A stretch of DNA of 64,000 bases from NCBI GenBank assembly GCA_037576195.1, contig CM075104.1:7756775-7820774 (forward strand), written 5' to 3'. Under the pieces are notes generated by a model. The model was not told where the DNA came from. It did not search any database and was given only the letters and a program-made list of their open reading frames with translations. This document shows, one piece after another, positions 24,703 through 38,000 of the stretch (its first letter is position 1; every line of letters begins with the position of its first letter). This DNA comes from Phytoseiulus persimilis. Its lineage: Eukaryota; Arthropoda; Arachnida; Mesostigmata; Phytoseiidae. The position numbers and the translations under genes are program-made.

Positions 24703-27615
24703 ATGAATGCGGACGATCGACGATTAGACTTCACGCAAACGATGGATGCTCGCAGGTGGTCCACGTACGAGACCAGATTGCCTGCGGTGGACATCAGCGA
24801 CAAAACAATTAGAGAAGAGCTGCCTCTAATGGAAGTCGCAACGAGCACCGATGTTTCTCCAGCGGCTTTCGGCCCGATGCGTGAGTTCGTCTCCGAGGCG
24901 ACCGTCCCCCCACATGAGGCGTCGAACGGGGCTCGGACTGAGCCGTGGGATGCGTTAACTGTCTCGTCCAACGTTTTTAGCGCCAACGCATCCCCCTCGA
25001 GAATACATCGGACTATTTTCGCTCTGTCGCGGTGGCGAGCTGCACCAACCTAAACTCTATTCTCTCTGTTCGTTTCAGCGTCCGCTTCCGAAGGTCCCGA
25101 TATATGTGCCTACATCCTAACAACCATCTCGATCCTCCTAATTGTGATGACATTCCCATTTTCACTTATTTTTTGCATAAAGGTGAGTCTAAGGTAGTGC
25201 GAACGCTTGCATGTGCTGCGAATCACGGTCTCTTCATGAAGCCTTCCGACAAAATGACGCAGCAACAGCGCCCTCGCTCTATTCTTGTCTACGCTCAACG
25301 TACAAAGACCCCGGGAGGAACACGAATATGGCATACATGTGTCGCGCGCACCAGGTACACGGGAGTCTCTCCGGCGCCTACGTCATCATTTATATATGAC
25401 TGCGTGTATGACCATGTAAGTGGGCCGAAATGGGAACGAGAAAATCCATGCGGGAGAATTCGGCGAGATTACGGAGAATCCACGCAGAGCGGGCTAGGAG
25501 GAAGCCGGGAGACAGTCCTAATGACGCTGTTTTTCGGAGTCGAATCCGTGCAAGCGTAAGAATTGCAAGCAGGCGCCTCCTAATGTCCAATGCGGGGAGA
25601 GTCTTCTCCATGGTCCCCTCAGAGCTTCCTCCCCCTCCCCACGCAGTTCTCGGAGAGCATCACTGCGCGCAGCAGGAATATCTCCTCATTTCGAGACTTG
25701 CCTTTGAGAATTTTTGGAGAGCGGGGCTATGTTCCCGACTCGCTAACATTTTCCCAAGTCGGTCTCGTTCCTTCTTGTTTCCCCGCTCTGTCGACCTCTG
25801 ACGGCAGAACAACACCGACTTTGACCAATCTATGGATCGATGAACCGATGGATGGCTGTCCAGGGGGAGACGAGAATAGAGGAGGTGGGGAAGAGGACTG
25901 CCAAGCGAGATAACAAAGAAAACAGAAAACAGGATAAGAGCACGAGGAAGCGAACACATTACGGAAGGAAAAAAGTTGAACCAGGCCCTATCCGTCACTG
26001 GCGAATACAGCCCGCAGCGCACCGGCTCGGTCGGTCGTTCTCCCACTCATCGTCGAACCTGCGGAACTATGAAGCGTCTCGGTAAATTTTGAATGATCTC
26101 AACTGCTCGTCGTCGTCGTTTTGTTGTCAGGGCCGATTCCGACAAGAGCCACGGCACGCCGACGTTTCGGCAAGATCCGAACAGGACAACGAGGAGACAT
26201 CCCGACTCGCAGAGGGCGGGCACCCGGAAAGGAGATCCTCAGCAGCGAACAGACGCGCCGCACTTCGTGTTCACGGGTGGTGCGCGAGAACCGCGGGCGG
26301 AAGTCATGCAAACCCTCCCATTATCCGCGTATTTCGTCGAATGGGAACGAGGCTGTGATGCAGTGTGTTTAATTATCGCTTTCCGCTGACGCCGACGAAT
26401 TCGTTCATTTTTGAGCGAATTTCGTTGCCATGATTGCTGGCCGAGCTCAGCAACGAGACCGGCCGACTCGCGGGCAGCCGGGCTGGCTTCGCGCCTTGAT
26501 TGATGGATAGATAGACGATCGGATGAAAATTAATGAGTGGTTCATGTGTGAGTGGGGAGCGGCTGATTCCCTGAGCCCGTTTATCCATCATTACCTAATG
26601 AATGGAGGGATGAGTTACGGTTTGAAAGGGATGAATAGCTCCCCTTTTGCGCGCGCGCGCGCTCGGCCCCGCCAACGAGCCACCCGTATGTGTTCAGAGC
26701 CCAAAAGAGTCGGAGAAAACGAGCCCTGATGGCGAGACGGGGCCAGAGTTCCGCGAACACACAAAAATTATGAGCCGCCCGGTTGAACTTGAATAAACGC
26801 TTCACAATGCGGCGAAAGGGGGGCAGATCGCAATACACGGATCCGATAGTGCTTCCAACGCCGCAAGATTCCTTGTTTGTAGGTCGGTAGTTTGTCGTCG
26901 GCTTAGTTTGTGTAACTTCGACCCTCCCTCTGTTCGAAACGCCAGTCTCGCTAAGGGACAAAAAGCCAACCACCACGGCGAAAAAAGAAATCTACTCGGT
27001 CCCGCAATTTCCCCTCAATTTCCACTGGGAGAGATATCGCGCGCGCTCGCGCACAGACGCAGATGCGGGTGGCTTCACAGGAAATTGTATAACATCACGA
27101 TCTGCTCGCTCGCTCCCCCGCTCTACCGACTGACAGGAGAAGCCGCCGCAATGACAACAGCGGCGACGACGAGCTGAAGATTGTCCTGCCAGTCGGTCTC
27201 CTCGTCGTCGTATCCGATCTCGACAAACAATGGGAATGGCTCTTTGGAGAGAAGCTCCGTGGGGGGTGGGGGAGCTTGAAGACGCAGACCTCCAGAGAGA
27301 ATCCTAACCTCACTCAAATTTACAGGTTGTTCAAGAATACGAGAGAGCAGTCATATTCAGATTGGGTCGATTGCTACGAGGAGGTGCCAAAGGTCCAGGT
27401 AAGGGGGCTGCAATAAAATGGTCAGAGCAGGCATCTCGATCCGGAGAAGTTCTCCGAAGTTTTCCCGTTCAACGCGCATGCGCGAGGGGAAAACGATACC
27501 GATGTCTGCGAAACTTTTCTCACGCGTTCCAGGTATCTTCTTCATAATACCATGCATCGACACCTACTGTAAGGTGGATCTTCGTACCGTGTCATTTGAC
27601 GTTCCTCCGCAGGAA
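24703..27615 (+). pseudogene. Redundant first copy of stomatin exons 1-4 (partial gene, in duplicated block)
   Basis: Exons 24703-24880, 25079-25182, 27326-27398 and 27533-27615 are the same as exons 1-4 of the copy-2 model, with identical splice sites and no coding difference that I can see. The block stops before the downstream exons, so alone it encodes only the N-terminus, hairpin and first SPFH strands (residues 1-146). It is most likely not a real second locus but a duplicate left by assembly, because it abuts a lone N and differs from copy 2 by only two homopolymer bases. If it is genuine, its fourth exon ends in phase 0 and could splice directly to 50309, giving the same protein from an alternative promoter. 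I use 'pseudogene' only to mark a partial, redundant copy. Confidence 0.7.
26649..26662. repeat. (GC)7 dinucleotide repeat, copy 1
   Basis: An alternating GC run with the potential to adopt Z-DNA. The same tract occurs in copy 2 of the duplicated block with the same length. Confidence 0.85.
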
Positions 27616-27717
27616 GTGAGTACCCGACTTCCCATGTGTTCCAGAGAGCATGTACACCGGTTGCGTTCGGTCTAGATTCCTCACCGAACACCTGAGGAAA
27701 GCTCGTTTGAGAACCAG

Positions 27718-27718
27718 N
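27718..27718. other. Assembly gap: single ambiguous base N
   Basis: This is the only N in the window, and it sits exactly between the end of copy 1 and the start of copy 2. A one-base placeholder at such a position is what a scaffolder leaves when two contigs that share a long end are joined without being merged. Confidence 0.95.
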
Positions 27719-28895
27719 AAGTTGCGACCGGAGCTCTCGTGTTCGGAAGTACCCAATGACAGTTCAGGCCGCGCTGACCGGCCGGGAAACTGACCGACCA
27801 GGCTGGCTGCTCGATTCACCCGTTCCAATTAGAAAACGTGACAGACGTAATGGAACGTCTTCAACGGTTAACTGGAGCAGTCCGGGTCGACACCGGCGGC
27901 CTCCCTGATCGGCGTTCCCAACGGTGCACATTCGCAAAATATTCCAGTCACGGAGGGATGATCGCGTAGATATCACTTGTGTCGATAGTCGTCGAAGCGA
28001 TTCCGGGATAGAACCAGCCGCGCCGTGGTTCAGCGGGGCAAGCCCTCACGAGATCCAACCACCGGCAACTATGAGCCCCTCCACGACGACGTTATGCTCG
28101 ACATGCCACGTAGGAACCACTTTCTGCGTTTAATGAATGGCTTCGTTCAATCGTGGAAGCGAGCACCGCCTCGCGAGTCATTTTTTCCAATTGCTCCATG
28201 TCTTCGGAGGATTGTCGTTCTCGAATTGAAATTCGAAACGCGCTCTCGGATCAGTCTGATCCGGCGGCGGGTTTTCGACTCCGGCCCGAGGAGGGAGCCG
28301 TCAATCATCCGATGCCAGCAAGTCACACATGGTTCGGACGCTATAGCCACCAGGCGGGTTTCGACTCCGCAGCTCGAGGCGGAGTTTTCAACGCCCGGTG
28401 TCGAGTGGTGCAGCCAGCCCACCTATGATTGTTGTTGGTTGGGAATGGTTGTCGTTGCCGTCGGGACGGGTGAGCGGAGTCGGCCGGCCGGCCCTCGCTA
28501 CCTCGACGTTTCCTCAATGGAGAAGTTCTCTCCCACGAACCGCGTATCGATGTCATTGTTTCGTCGTTTAGCGCAGCAGCCAACCGAATGTCAGTCTGAC
28601 AAGCTAACTGAATGAAATTCTGTGTTCGGCGTCTTTGTGACCTACCACCCGAGGTGGACTGAAGCGGATTGCTGTTCGCTCCCAGTGGTCGGGGCTGCTC
28701 GGCAAATTATTGGCTTTGACTTGGACGTTAGTGTTTGTGAGCGGCACGATCGGGGACCGATCGAGTCGCCCTGATCGGTCGTCAAACGACTGACTGTAGC
28801 GGCTTCCCAGTGTTTGGATTCCTCGGTGTCGGGATCACCGGTGTCCGTTGGCGTCCCGGGCCCCGTGGCGGTCCCCCGGAGTGCTGCCACTCGTT

Positions 28896-29073
28896 ATGAA
28901 TGCGGACGATCGACGATTAGACTTCACGCAAACGATGGATGCTCGCAGGTGGTCCACGTACGAGACCAGATTGCCTGCGGTGGACATCAGCGACAAAACA
29001 ATTAGAGAAGAGCTGCCTCTAATGGAAGTCGCAACGAGCACCGATGTTTCTCCAGCGGCTTTCGGCCCGATGC
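28896..29073 (+). CDS. Stomatin exon 1 (N-terminal, copy 2)
   Basis: This encodes residues 1-59 plus the first base of codon 60. I chose it because an open frame with Met at 28896 ends at a consensus donor GTGAGT (29074) in phase 1, exactly what the hairpin exon needs. The resulting 198 bp intron is similar in size to others in this gene. The frame is open upstream after an in-frame TAG (28797-28799 by the copy-1 offset), and this is the first in-frame ATG after it, with G at -3. The encoded segment is hydrophilic, as expected for the cytoplasmic N-terminus, but this part is not conserved in the family, so homology does not prove it. An upstream exon carrying the true start is possible. Confidence 0.6.
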
Positions 29074-32000
29074 GTGAGTTCGTCTCCGAGGCGACCGTCC
29101 CCCCACATGAGGCGTCGAACGGGGCTCGGACTGAGCCGTGGGATGCGTTAACTGTCTCGTCCAACGTTTTTAGCGCCAACGCATCCCCCTCGAGAATACA
29201 TCGGACTATTTTCGCTCTGTCGCGGTGGCGAGCTGCACCAACCTAAACTCTATTCTCTCTGTTCGTTTCAGCGTCCGCTTCCGAAGGTCCCGATATATGT
29301 GCCTACATCCTAACAACCATCTCGATCCTCCTAATTGTGATGACATTCCCATTTTCACTTATTTTTTGCATAAAGGTGAGTCTAAGGTAGTGCGAACGCT
29401 TGCATGTGCTGCGAATCACGGTCTCTTCATGAAGCCTTCCGACAAAATGACGCAGCAACAGCGCCCTCGCTCTATTCTTGTCTACGCTCAACGTACAAAG
29501 ACCCCGGGAGGAACACGAATATGGCATACATGTGTCGCGCGCACCAGGTACACGGGAGTCTCTCCGGCGCCTACGTCATCATTTATATATGACTGCGTGT
29601 ATGACCATGTAAGTGGGCCGAAATGGGAACGAGAAAATCCATGCGGGAGAATTCGGCGAGATTACGGAGAATCCACGCAGAGCGGGCTAGGAGGAAGCCG
29701 GGAGACAGTCCTAATGACGCTGTTTTTCGGAGTCGAATCCGTGCAAGCGTAAGAATTGCAAGCAGGCGCCTCCTAATGTCCAATGCGGGGAGAGTCTTCT
29801 CCATGGTCCCCTCAGAGCTTCCTCCCCCTCCCCACGCAGTTCTCGGAGAGCATCACTGCGCGCAGCAGGAATATCTCCTCATTTCGAGACTTGCCTTTGA
29901 GAATTTTTGGAGAGCGGGGCTATGTTCCCGACTCGCTAACATTTTCCCAAGTCGGTCTCGTTCCTTCTTGTTTCCCCGCTCTGTCGACCTCTGACGGCAG
30001 AACAACACCGACTTTGACCAATCTATGGATCGATGAACCGATGGATGGCTGTCCAGGGGGAGACGAGAATAGAGGAGGTGGGGAAGAGGACTGCCAAGCG
30101 AGATAACAAAGAAAACAGAAAACAGGATAAGAGCACGAGGAAGCGAACACATTACGGAAGGAAAAAAGTTGAACCAGGCCCTATCCGTCACTGGCGAATA
30201 CAGCCCGCAGCGCACCGGCTCGGTCGGTCGTTCTCCCACTCATCGTCGAACCTGCGGAACTATGAAGCGTCTCGGTAAATTTTGAATGATCTCAACTGCT
30301 CGTCGTCGTCGTTTTGTTGTCAGGGCCGATTCCGACAAGAGCCACGGCACGCCGACGTTTCGGCAAGATCCGAACAGGACAACGAGGAGACATCCCGACT
30401 CGCAGAGGGCGGGCACCCGGAAAGGAGATCCTCAGCAGCGAACAGACGCGCCGCACTTCGTGTTCACGGGTGGTGCGCGAGAACCGCGGGCGGAAGTCAT
30501 GCAAACCCTCCCATTATCCGCGTATTTCGTCGAATGGGAACGAGGCTGTGATGCAGTGTGTTTAATTATCGCTTTCCGCTGACGCCGACGAATTCGTTCA
30601 TTTTTGAGCGAATTTCGTTGCCATGATTGCTGGCCGAGCTCAGCAACGAGACCGGCCGACTCGCGGGCAGCCGGGCTGGCTTCGCGCCTTGATTGATGGA
30701 TAGATAGACGATCGGATGAAAATTAATGAGTGGTTCATGTGTGAGTGGGGAGCGGCTGATTCCCTGAGCCCGTTTATCCATCATTACCTAATGAATGGAG
30801 GGATGAGTTACGGTTTGAAAGGGATGAATAGCTCCCCTTTTGCGCGCGCGCGCGCTCGGCCCCGCCAACGAGCCACCCGTATGTGTTCAGAGCCCAAAAG
30901 AGTCGGAGAAAACGAGCCCTGATGGCGAGACGGGGCCAGAGTTCCGCGAACACACAAAAATTATGAGCCGCCCGGTTGAACTTGAATAAACGCTTCACAA
31001 TGCGGCGAAAGGGGGGCAGATCGCAATACACGGATCCGATAGTGCTTCCAACGCCGCAAGATTCCTTGTTTGTAGGTCGGTAGTTTGTCGTCGGCTTAGT
31101 TTGTGTAACTTCGACCCTCCCTCTGTTCGAAACGCCAGTCTCGCTAAGGGACAAAAAGCCAACCACCACGGCGAAAAAAGAAATCTACTCGGTCCCGCAA
31201 TTTCCCCTCAATTTCCACTGGGAGAGATATCGCGCGCGCTCGCGCACAGACGCAGATGCGGGTGGCTTCACAGGAAATTGTATAACATCACGATCTGCTC
31301 GCTCGCTCCCCCGCTCTACCGACTGACAGGAGAAGCCGCCGCAATGACAACAGCGGCGACGACGAGCTGAAGATTGTCCTGCCAGTCGGTCTCCTCGTCG
31401 TCGTATCCGATCTCGACAAACAATGGGAATGGCTCTTTGGAGAGAAGCTCCGTGGGGGGTGGGGGAGCTTGAAGACGCAGACCTCCAGAGAGAATCCTAA
31501 CCTCACTCAAATTTACAGGTTGTTCAAGAATACGAGAGAGCAGTCATATTCAGATTGGGTCGATTGCTACGAGGAGGTGCCAAAGGTCCAGGTAAGGGGG
31601 CTGCAATAAAATGGTCAGAGCAGGCATCTCGATCCGGAGAAGTTCTCCGAAGTTTTCCCGTTCAACGCGCATGCGCGAGGGGAAAACGATACCGATGTCT
31701 GCGAAACTTTTCTCACGCGTTCCAGGTATCTTCTTCATAATACCATGCATCGACACCTACTGTAAGGTGGATCTTCGTACCGTGTCATTTGACGTTCCTC
31801 CGCAGGAAGTGAGTACCCGACTTCCCATGTGTTCCAGAGAGCATGTACACCGGTTGCGTTCGGTCTAGATTCCTCACCGAACACCTGAGGAAAGCTCGTT
31901 TGAGAACCAGGGCTCAAACTCAAATATTCTCGCCCCCTCTCTCTCTGTTTTTGACCAATGACGGAAACTCCTCGGTGGACGCGAACGAAACTCGCTGTTT

Positions 32001-35000
32001 CACTCAATCGAAAGAGAATCTTTAGACCGTTAGAGAGAGAAACATTGTCGGGCAAACAAGGCCCAGGTCAAGAAATGAATTCTTTTGTCTCCAGCGAAAT
32101 AGAGTTCCATCTTCGGACAAAAGCTTTGATAAGGAATTCTGAATTCTGACGGGAGTTTCGAAGTCAAGAGAAAAGCAATGAGCATTGACAATCGTAGCGG
32201 ACGAATGAGTTCGCGATTTCTTTCTGCACTGGTTTCTGTCGTCGCCGCCGAGTAGTTCAACTAACAGCGAGGGCGTGGTAGGCTTGTAACTTCTTCGTCT
32301 GAGCGCAGTCTTGTGGCTTCAACACGCCATAACTCCTTCATCGGACGAGAAAACTGATTCCCGATTCCGAAATTCTCGCCGACTCGACCTCCCACTTTAG
32401 AGAAAGCTAACGCAAACTCAACGTGTAGGTAGTACACGACACAAGCTTCCGAGAGCTCGAAGCCGACAGTGCCCGAAAGGATCGCGTTCAATCCAGCCTG
32501 GCAAGTTCGTTCGTTTCACTGTGTTCGGGACTCCGATCGGACACATCATCGAAAACGACCGACTCGACCGCTATGATCATCCAACGAAACGAATGAATTG
32601 AACATCGTTGTTGTCGTCGTAGTCGTCACTCCGAGCTTATTTCATCAATCGACTCGGGCAATCCGTTCCTGCGGGATCCGGAGCTGGAAGCGATCCTCTG
32701 CTGTCTCGAATGCTGTGTACGTGTGATTGTGCGAGGATTTGAGGGTTCAAAGTTTGGATGACTGCTGTGAAAGGCCTTCGTTCGATTCTCCTTTTGGTTT
32801 GCGCGTTGTCTTGTTTTTCTCCGTCGATTTCTGTTGCTTGTTGTCCAGCTTGTGAGAGTTCTACTCAGTGAGATCAGAGACAGCAGAGGATGCTATTGTG
32901 GGTTGTGGAGAGCGCACGGCGCCGGAATACGCGATCCTCGGTGGCTACACACCTCATCAAAATACAAACACTCAGAATGGCGCGCTTACTCGAGGCTTTC
33001 ATCGATGCGGCTTCCTTGGAACCTTTTGAAGAATTGACGACCGCCCATCGAAGTTCTGCTGTTCCCCTTCGAAACAGCGTCCGAACTTTCCACCTCCCAC
33101 ACTGGTGATCAAACTTCCTCGCATTCGAATGTGGGCCTCGTAAATCACAACCATCATGCCTGTCAGTGCGATCACCCAGAATCTGCTGACAGGTACCGAT
33201 GGCAGTACCAGGTGACGTCAAGCTCATCGGAAGGACAGACGCAAAAGACTGAACTCACGTTGTCATATTCGACGCCTGAGGGCGGCCGTTACCCGCGTCA
33301 AGCTGTCAAAGCGTCATGAGGAGAAAATCTCGCCTCGAAAGGGTCGATGCTGTCAGACTCTTTTTCGAGGGCGTCAGTCGGCTCTCCACCGGTTTTCCGG
33401 TTCCCTTGCATGCCGGCCTTCCCGTTTTATCCATCCGGCCAAACCCACCTACACAGCTCCCGGGGAAAGTACCTGTCTCTCCTCGGCCACAGCTGTGCCC
33501 TTATGAAGCGGCAGTCAGACCACGCTCCCGGGGCACAGCAGTCTCCTTGGAAAATATTCAGTTCTTTTGGCGCCCCGTCGTTGTCGTCGCTCCCTCCTCT
33601 TCTCCTCAACTATTCTGAAGCCGGCGACCCACCCACCCCTGACTCGTCGAACGCTCCCTTGGAAGCGTTACAGCGTACGCCGCCATTAACCTTTCCGCCC
33701 ACTATCGCTCTCATGAGATGAGACTAAATTGGCGCTGGCGCACTCTCTCGTAATAAGGCTCCCGAAGGCTCAGAGAAGGCCCGGAAAAAGATCCCCCTCA
33801 TCGACTTTCGTGCTCGTCCGTTCAACCCCTGCCGGAAGCCGCTCCGGGTCCCGATCCTGCTCAGAGAACAAAAGATGGAACGAACCCTTCCCAGAGTCCA
33901 CTTTGAGCAGATGATCCACGCTACCGCCGCTCGACCAGAATTCCCTTGCGGCCCTGTTTGGCGACACGTTACGTCGTTCAGGATTCATGACGGAAGATGA
34001 TTCAGAGGTGATGGGAAGATTTCGGGAGATGCGAGGAAATCGCCGGGCGGTTCGAGCTCGGCCGACAGAGGGGCCGCGGAAAGTGAGGATGTGTGCTTTC
34101 AGCGTCAGCAGAGACGCAGTTTCGACCCGGTGGTCTCGAACCCTCCCGAGCGGCAAGCCTCCAGCGAGCTCAACTTCATACCCGGTGCGGGCCCGTTTGG
34201 CCGAGCACAAAAACGTGGCCAATTTTTTAAGCTGGCATCGCTCGCACTTACCGCGTTGAAGAGCTTCCCTCGTTCCCTCAACTCAGCTCTGTTCCTGCCC
34301 ACTTTCGAGTGAACACGGCGAGGAGGGGTCCGCTCACAGATTCAAACCGAGCCGCAACTCCGAGAACTCTTCCCCAGCGATATGGTATTGCCGTGGAGCA
34401 GAAATCATTCTCCCGCGCTCACGTTCGAGCATCTGGTCCGTGATGCTCGGAGCGGAGTTGGTTCCAAAAAGCAGGCTCCAACCATGCTCGGAACGTATGA
34501 GCTTCCGGTCTCGTTTCCCGGCTGCTCCCGAATCAGGGAGAATATTTATCCCCGAGAGCCTTCGTTTCAACATCAAGGGTTCAACCTTGGCGTTCAGAAA
34601 AGAGGCCGCCCGCCCCAGGACCCTCAGGTTGGAGCTCGCCTCGGTGCTCGGCTGGCCGGGTTCTCAGCTGGGTGTCTTTTCGCTATCAATCCTTCTCAAA
34701 AGATACCGGAGTAGCTGTCCTAAACGAGCTGGAAGAACGTCCGCCTCCAGGGACCTAAATCACTTAAAGGGCTTCATTGAAATTTGCGCCATGTGTCATC
34801 ATTAGGCGACCTCCTCTACGTTGAAAAGCAGTCGAGTTTCAGACTGTTTCCACCCCTACGCCGTTTTCGGCGTTGCCGTCGTCGTGTTCGTCGACATCGC
34901 CGCCAAGGCCGAGCCTGCATGTGATGAAGGCCCGTTGAGAGAAGACCTTGTTCCCTCGAGTCAGCTTTTTGCGTCGGAATGCTTTTCCGATTCCGAAGCC

Positions 35001-38000
35001 GTTGGGGAGCGAGGAACTATCAACGTGAAAACTCTTTCACGGAGATCGATTACGTGCCCGAGTCGCTGTGCTGTCGTCACTTACGGATGTTCGACGTATG
35101 TATGTCGACGAGGACAACACGTTCCTCGGTAGATCGATAGTTTCGGATCTGATGTCGAGATTTCGAGCCACCTTGAATGTATCAACCGATTAGTACAGAG
35201 GAGGACGCATATACTCCGGGGGAGACGCGCCCGAGGACTGTATCGGGGCCTGCAATGTCCCTCGGGCCATGGGATTCGACGACCGAGACGAGCTGGCGAA
35301 CCCTTCCCGAGTCGATGACTAAGCAGCTAGCTCGTACGCGGTGCGGCGATCACTTGCTTTGAAGACGTTAGCGAGCTGCCTCGCGCCGTCTCCATCACCC
35401 ACGGAGTTTGTTCCGACAGTTTCACCGATAACGACTCGAAGATGCGTGATCCCACCACGTCTTCGTTCCTCCCCGGCCTCGGCTGCTACCACCGGCGTCT
35501 CTCGGAACAAGCAAAGGTAACAGCTGATCGCTTTCTCTTTGCTCAGCTCCGAGGCAACAGCGGATACGGTCGATCAGTCTCGGGATCAGGCACCGAATTC
35601 CGCGATTTCATTCAGAGACATTTTTCACCTCGGCAGCGGCGTAACAACCAGACTCCGCCACAGTCGGAACACAGCTCGGCCGATTCTTCACTTCGTTCCC
35701 CTTTCGTTGCTGGCGAACCACCGCCGCTGTCGTAATCGATAAAGAACTCAGTCAGAAACTATCCTGACATTCGTTTGAGAACCGGATGCGGAGCCCCGAG
35801 CGAGGTGTGAAAAATATAAAACGTTCGAGGAATCCGATTGGCCGGCCCCCAGCTGGTGCACAATCGCTGCAAATCACCGCGGGAGCGTTACTTCTGGCGC
35901 CTGGTCCGAAGCCTGGTCCGGCGTGCATCGGTCCGTGTTCCGGAGCGGCGCATTCCCCGTGAACGGAGGAGGCAAGTCGGGGTGGAGCCCGCCTACGAGT
36001 CCGACGGTGTGGGGATGATTTTCACACGACCAGATCCTCTGTCCATAGATCCTTGTGCAAGATTGCGATGGGAGACGGGAAACGCCCGGAGCGCCCGGAG
36101 TCGCTACGAACGGGAACGTATATGTTGGCACTGTACTGCGTAACCTGGTGCTTGTTACCATGACTCAGCACTGCGCCGGGCAGGCCGGCGAGATTTCAGC
36201 CAGCCGTTTCTCCCTTATCTGGCAGTGACACCAACAAGACGGACCGAAAAAGCTGTGAAATAGATTGCGAGCGAATTATGGAGCAACTTTGCACTTTGTT
36301 AATAAGCTTACGTTCATCGCTGAGCGCTACGACAAGATGTTCGTTGGAACTAACAGAGTGCAAACACGGAAGCCAACGACCCCTCGACCTCATCCACCCT
36401 GTTCCCGTCAGCTCGAACTTGACTCTACTCGGTCCAGGTGGCTCGGTAGATGAGTTCCATCCATCCATCCGTCCGTCCGCCCAGGCGGCTATACGGGGTG
36501 GTCCCCTTGAGGGAGGTGAACCGGACCAGGGTTAGTGGGTGGGGCGAGTGGTGGGACGAAGACCTGGAGGACCTGGACCGGGGTTGGGATGCAGAGCATA
36601 GATGCATAGGAAGAAGAGCGATACCGGCAGTCACTCACTCACCGAGTCTCTCGGCCGTATATGGTACTCCAGGAGTGGGAAGTGGGGGTGCCATTCTGAG
36701 GGGGAACTCCAGGAAAACCATTGGCAACCGCGTTCGAGACGCAATGAGCCGTCGTGCGAAGGCAGCAAAAGAAAACGAGAGCAGACCTTGCAGCGGCAGA
36801 AACATCAGTCAGGAGATAGCGTCAGCGGCCATGAGGTTCCCCTCTCCCCGGTTTCATTCGAAAAAAGGATATGGCTGTAGTTCAACGATCGCTGAAACAT
36901 GGCGAAGAAGAGCCGGCGGCACTCACTGAGGGGAAATACATCCATCGCGCGGGTTGGCGACATCTCAACTCAGTCGGCGGATGGCTTCTTTTGAGATCGT
37001 TTTCCCTCTGCTTTTCTTCTTCGTGTTCTCCACGGTGGTTCCGTTTGCTCTATGCTGCTTCCCCCACCACCACCAGGGCGCTCGGGAGTGAGAAGCGAGT
37101 TGCTGGCCAACGACTCCTGTCTGCGCTCTTTTCGAAATCGTGCAGGTGGAAATTCTACGTGGGGGTGTCAGGGCAGAAACTGTCACTGTCGACGAGGCTT
37201 CGTCCCGCTATGAGATGGCTGCTATGTGGTGGGGTGGCTTTGAACCGGGTTTCGCTGAAGTCGGGAGGGGGGAGGGGGCAGGGCAGAGGGGCTTCGCAAG
37301 CTCGCTCTGATACCAGTGTGAAAAAGTGGAACATGTTGAAGCGGGCGAGAACGTGTTGAAGGGAATATTTTTTCTTTGATTTGCGGCGGCTGATTCTGCG
37401 TCACCGGCTAGCGGACTGACTGTGGGGTGATCTCCCCTCCTCCAAGCCTGCCATCGAGTTCTCCCAAAGATATGGCAATGGTGTCCCGTGGTCCGGGTTC
37501 TTTTGTGATAAAATAGGGAACGAAGTGTCGACGAGAGTCGGAAGAAAGCGACAAAGCAAACAGAAAAAAGCGGCGCCTCCCTCGAGGTGGAGGCCCTTGG
37601 GGATACGTCCGAGACACGACTACATATTGGCGGTGGGGTGATGGGATGGGCGATAAGCCCCCCAGCTCGGTGAGAACACTTAGGAGACAAGGTGCCGGTG
37701 AGCGTCAAGTTGCTGCATGGCCAGGACGGCGGAGTCATCGCTCCCTGTTGAAGTGACTTCAAAGTCGATCTCTGTTGCCTCCCGTCGACTCAGGAGAATA
37801 AATAGAGACAACCATCAGCTGTTACCTGGGATTCGCTACGTGTGGCATCACGACCCATGCGATCGTTGTCGTTGCTGGGGCAGCTTGAGAAGGGAGCCGC
37901 AGTAATTGATGCAGAAGTTCTGTCGAGAATCTCGCTTGGGGAGATAGAGTCGTTAGAGATCGATGTTGGATTCGAATGCTGCCGAAATTTCAACATGAAT

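Larger units (their letters stand above)
23528..27717 (+). repeat. Direct duplication, copy 1 (4190 bp)
   Basis: The block begins AAGTTGCGACCGG and ends GAGAACCAG just before the N. It matches 27719-31910 base for base by eye across the stretches I compared, apart from two one-base deletions relative to copy 2: near 24040 (GAATTGAATTCG against GAATTGAAATTCG) and near 24080 (GGGTTTCG against GGGTTTTCG). It contains stomatin exons 1-4 and their introns. Confidence 0.97.
27719..31910 (+). repeat. Direct duplication, copy 2 (4192 bp)
   Basis: This is the second copy of the 23528-27717 block, offset by 4191 bases at its left end and 4193 at its right end because of two inserted homopolymer bases. 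Unique sequence resumes at 31911 after the shared GAGAACCAG. This copy is contiguous with the downstream stomatin exons, so I used it for the gene model. Confidence 0.97.

Noticed and set aside
25032..25559. Frame of 175 codons overlapping the stomatin hairpin exon (and its copy at 29225-29752)
   Set aside because: It crosses the acceptor and donor of exon 2 in a different frame, so it is a shadow of the exon plus intron sequence.
26649..26662. CRISPR-like or satellite interpretation of the repeats in the window
   Set aside because: Apart from the 4.19 kb duplication and a three-unit 20 bp repeat, repeats are simple microsatellites. No regularly spaced repeats with unique spacers exist.
28025..28615. 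Frame of 196 codons in copy 2 that is only 77 codons in copy 1
   Set aside because: The difference comes only from the two homopolymer indels near 28231 and 28275. The frame has no domain and is not coding.
37208..37762. Proline-rich minus-strand frame of 184 codons, and a 189-codon frame at 38059-38628
   Set aside because: Low-complexity Pro/Ser/Arg composition with overlapping frames on the other strand and no splice or domain support.
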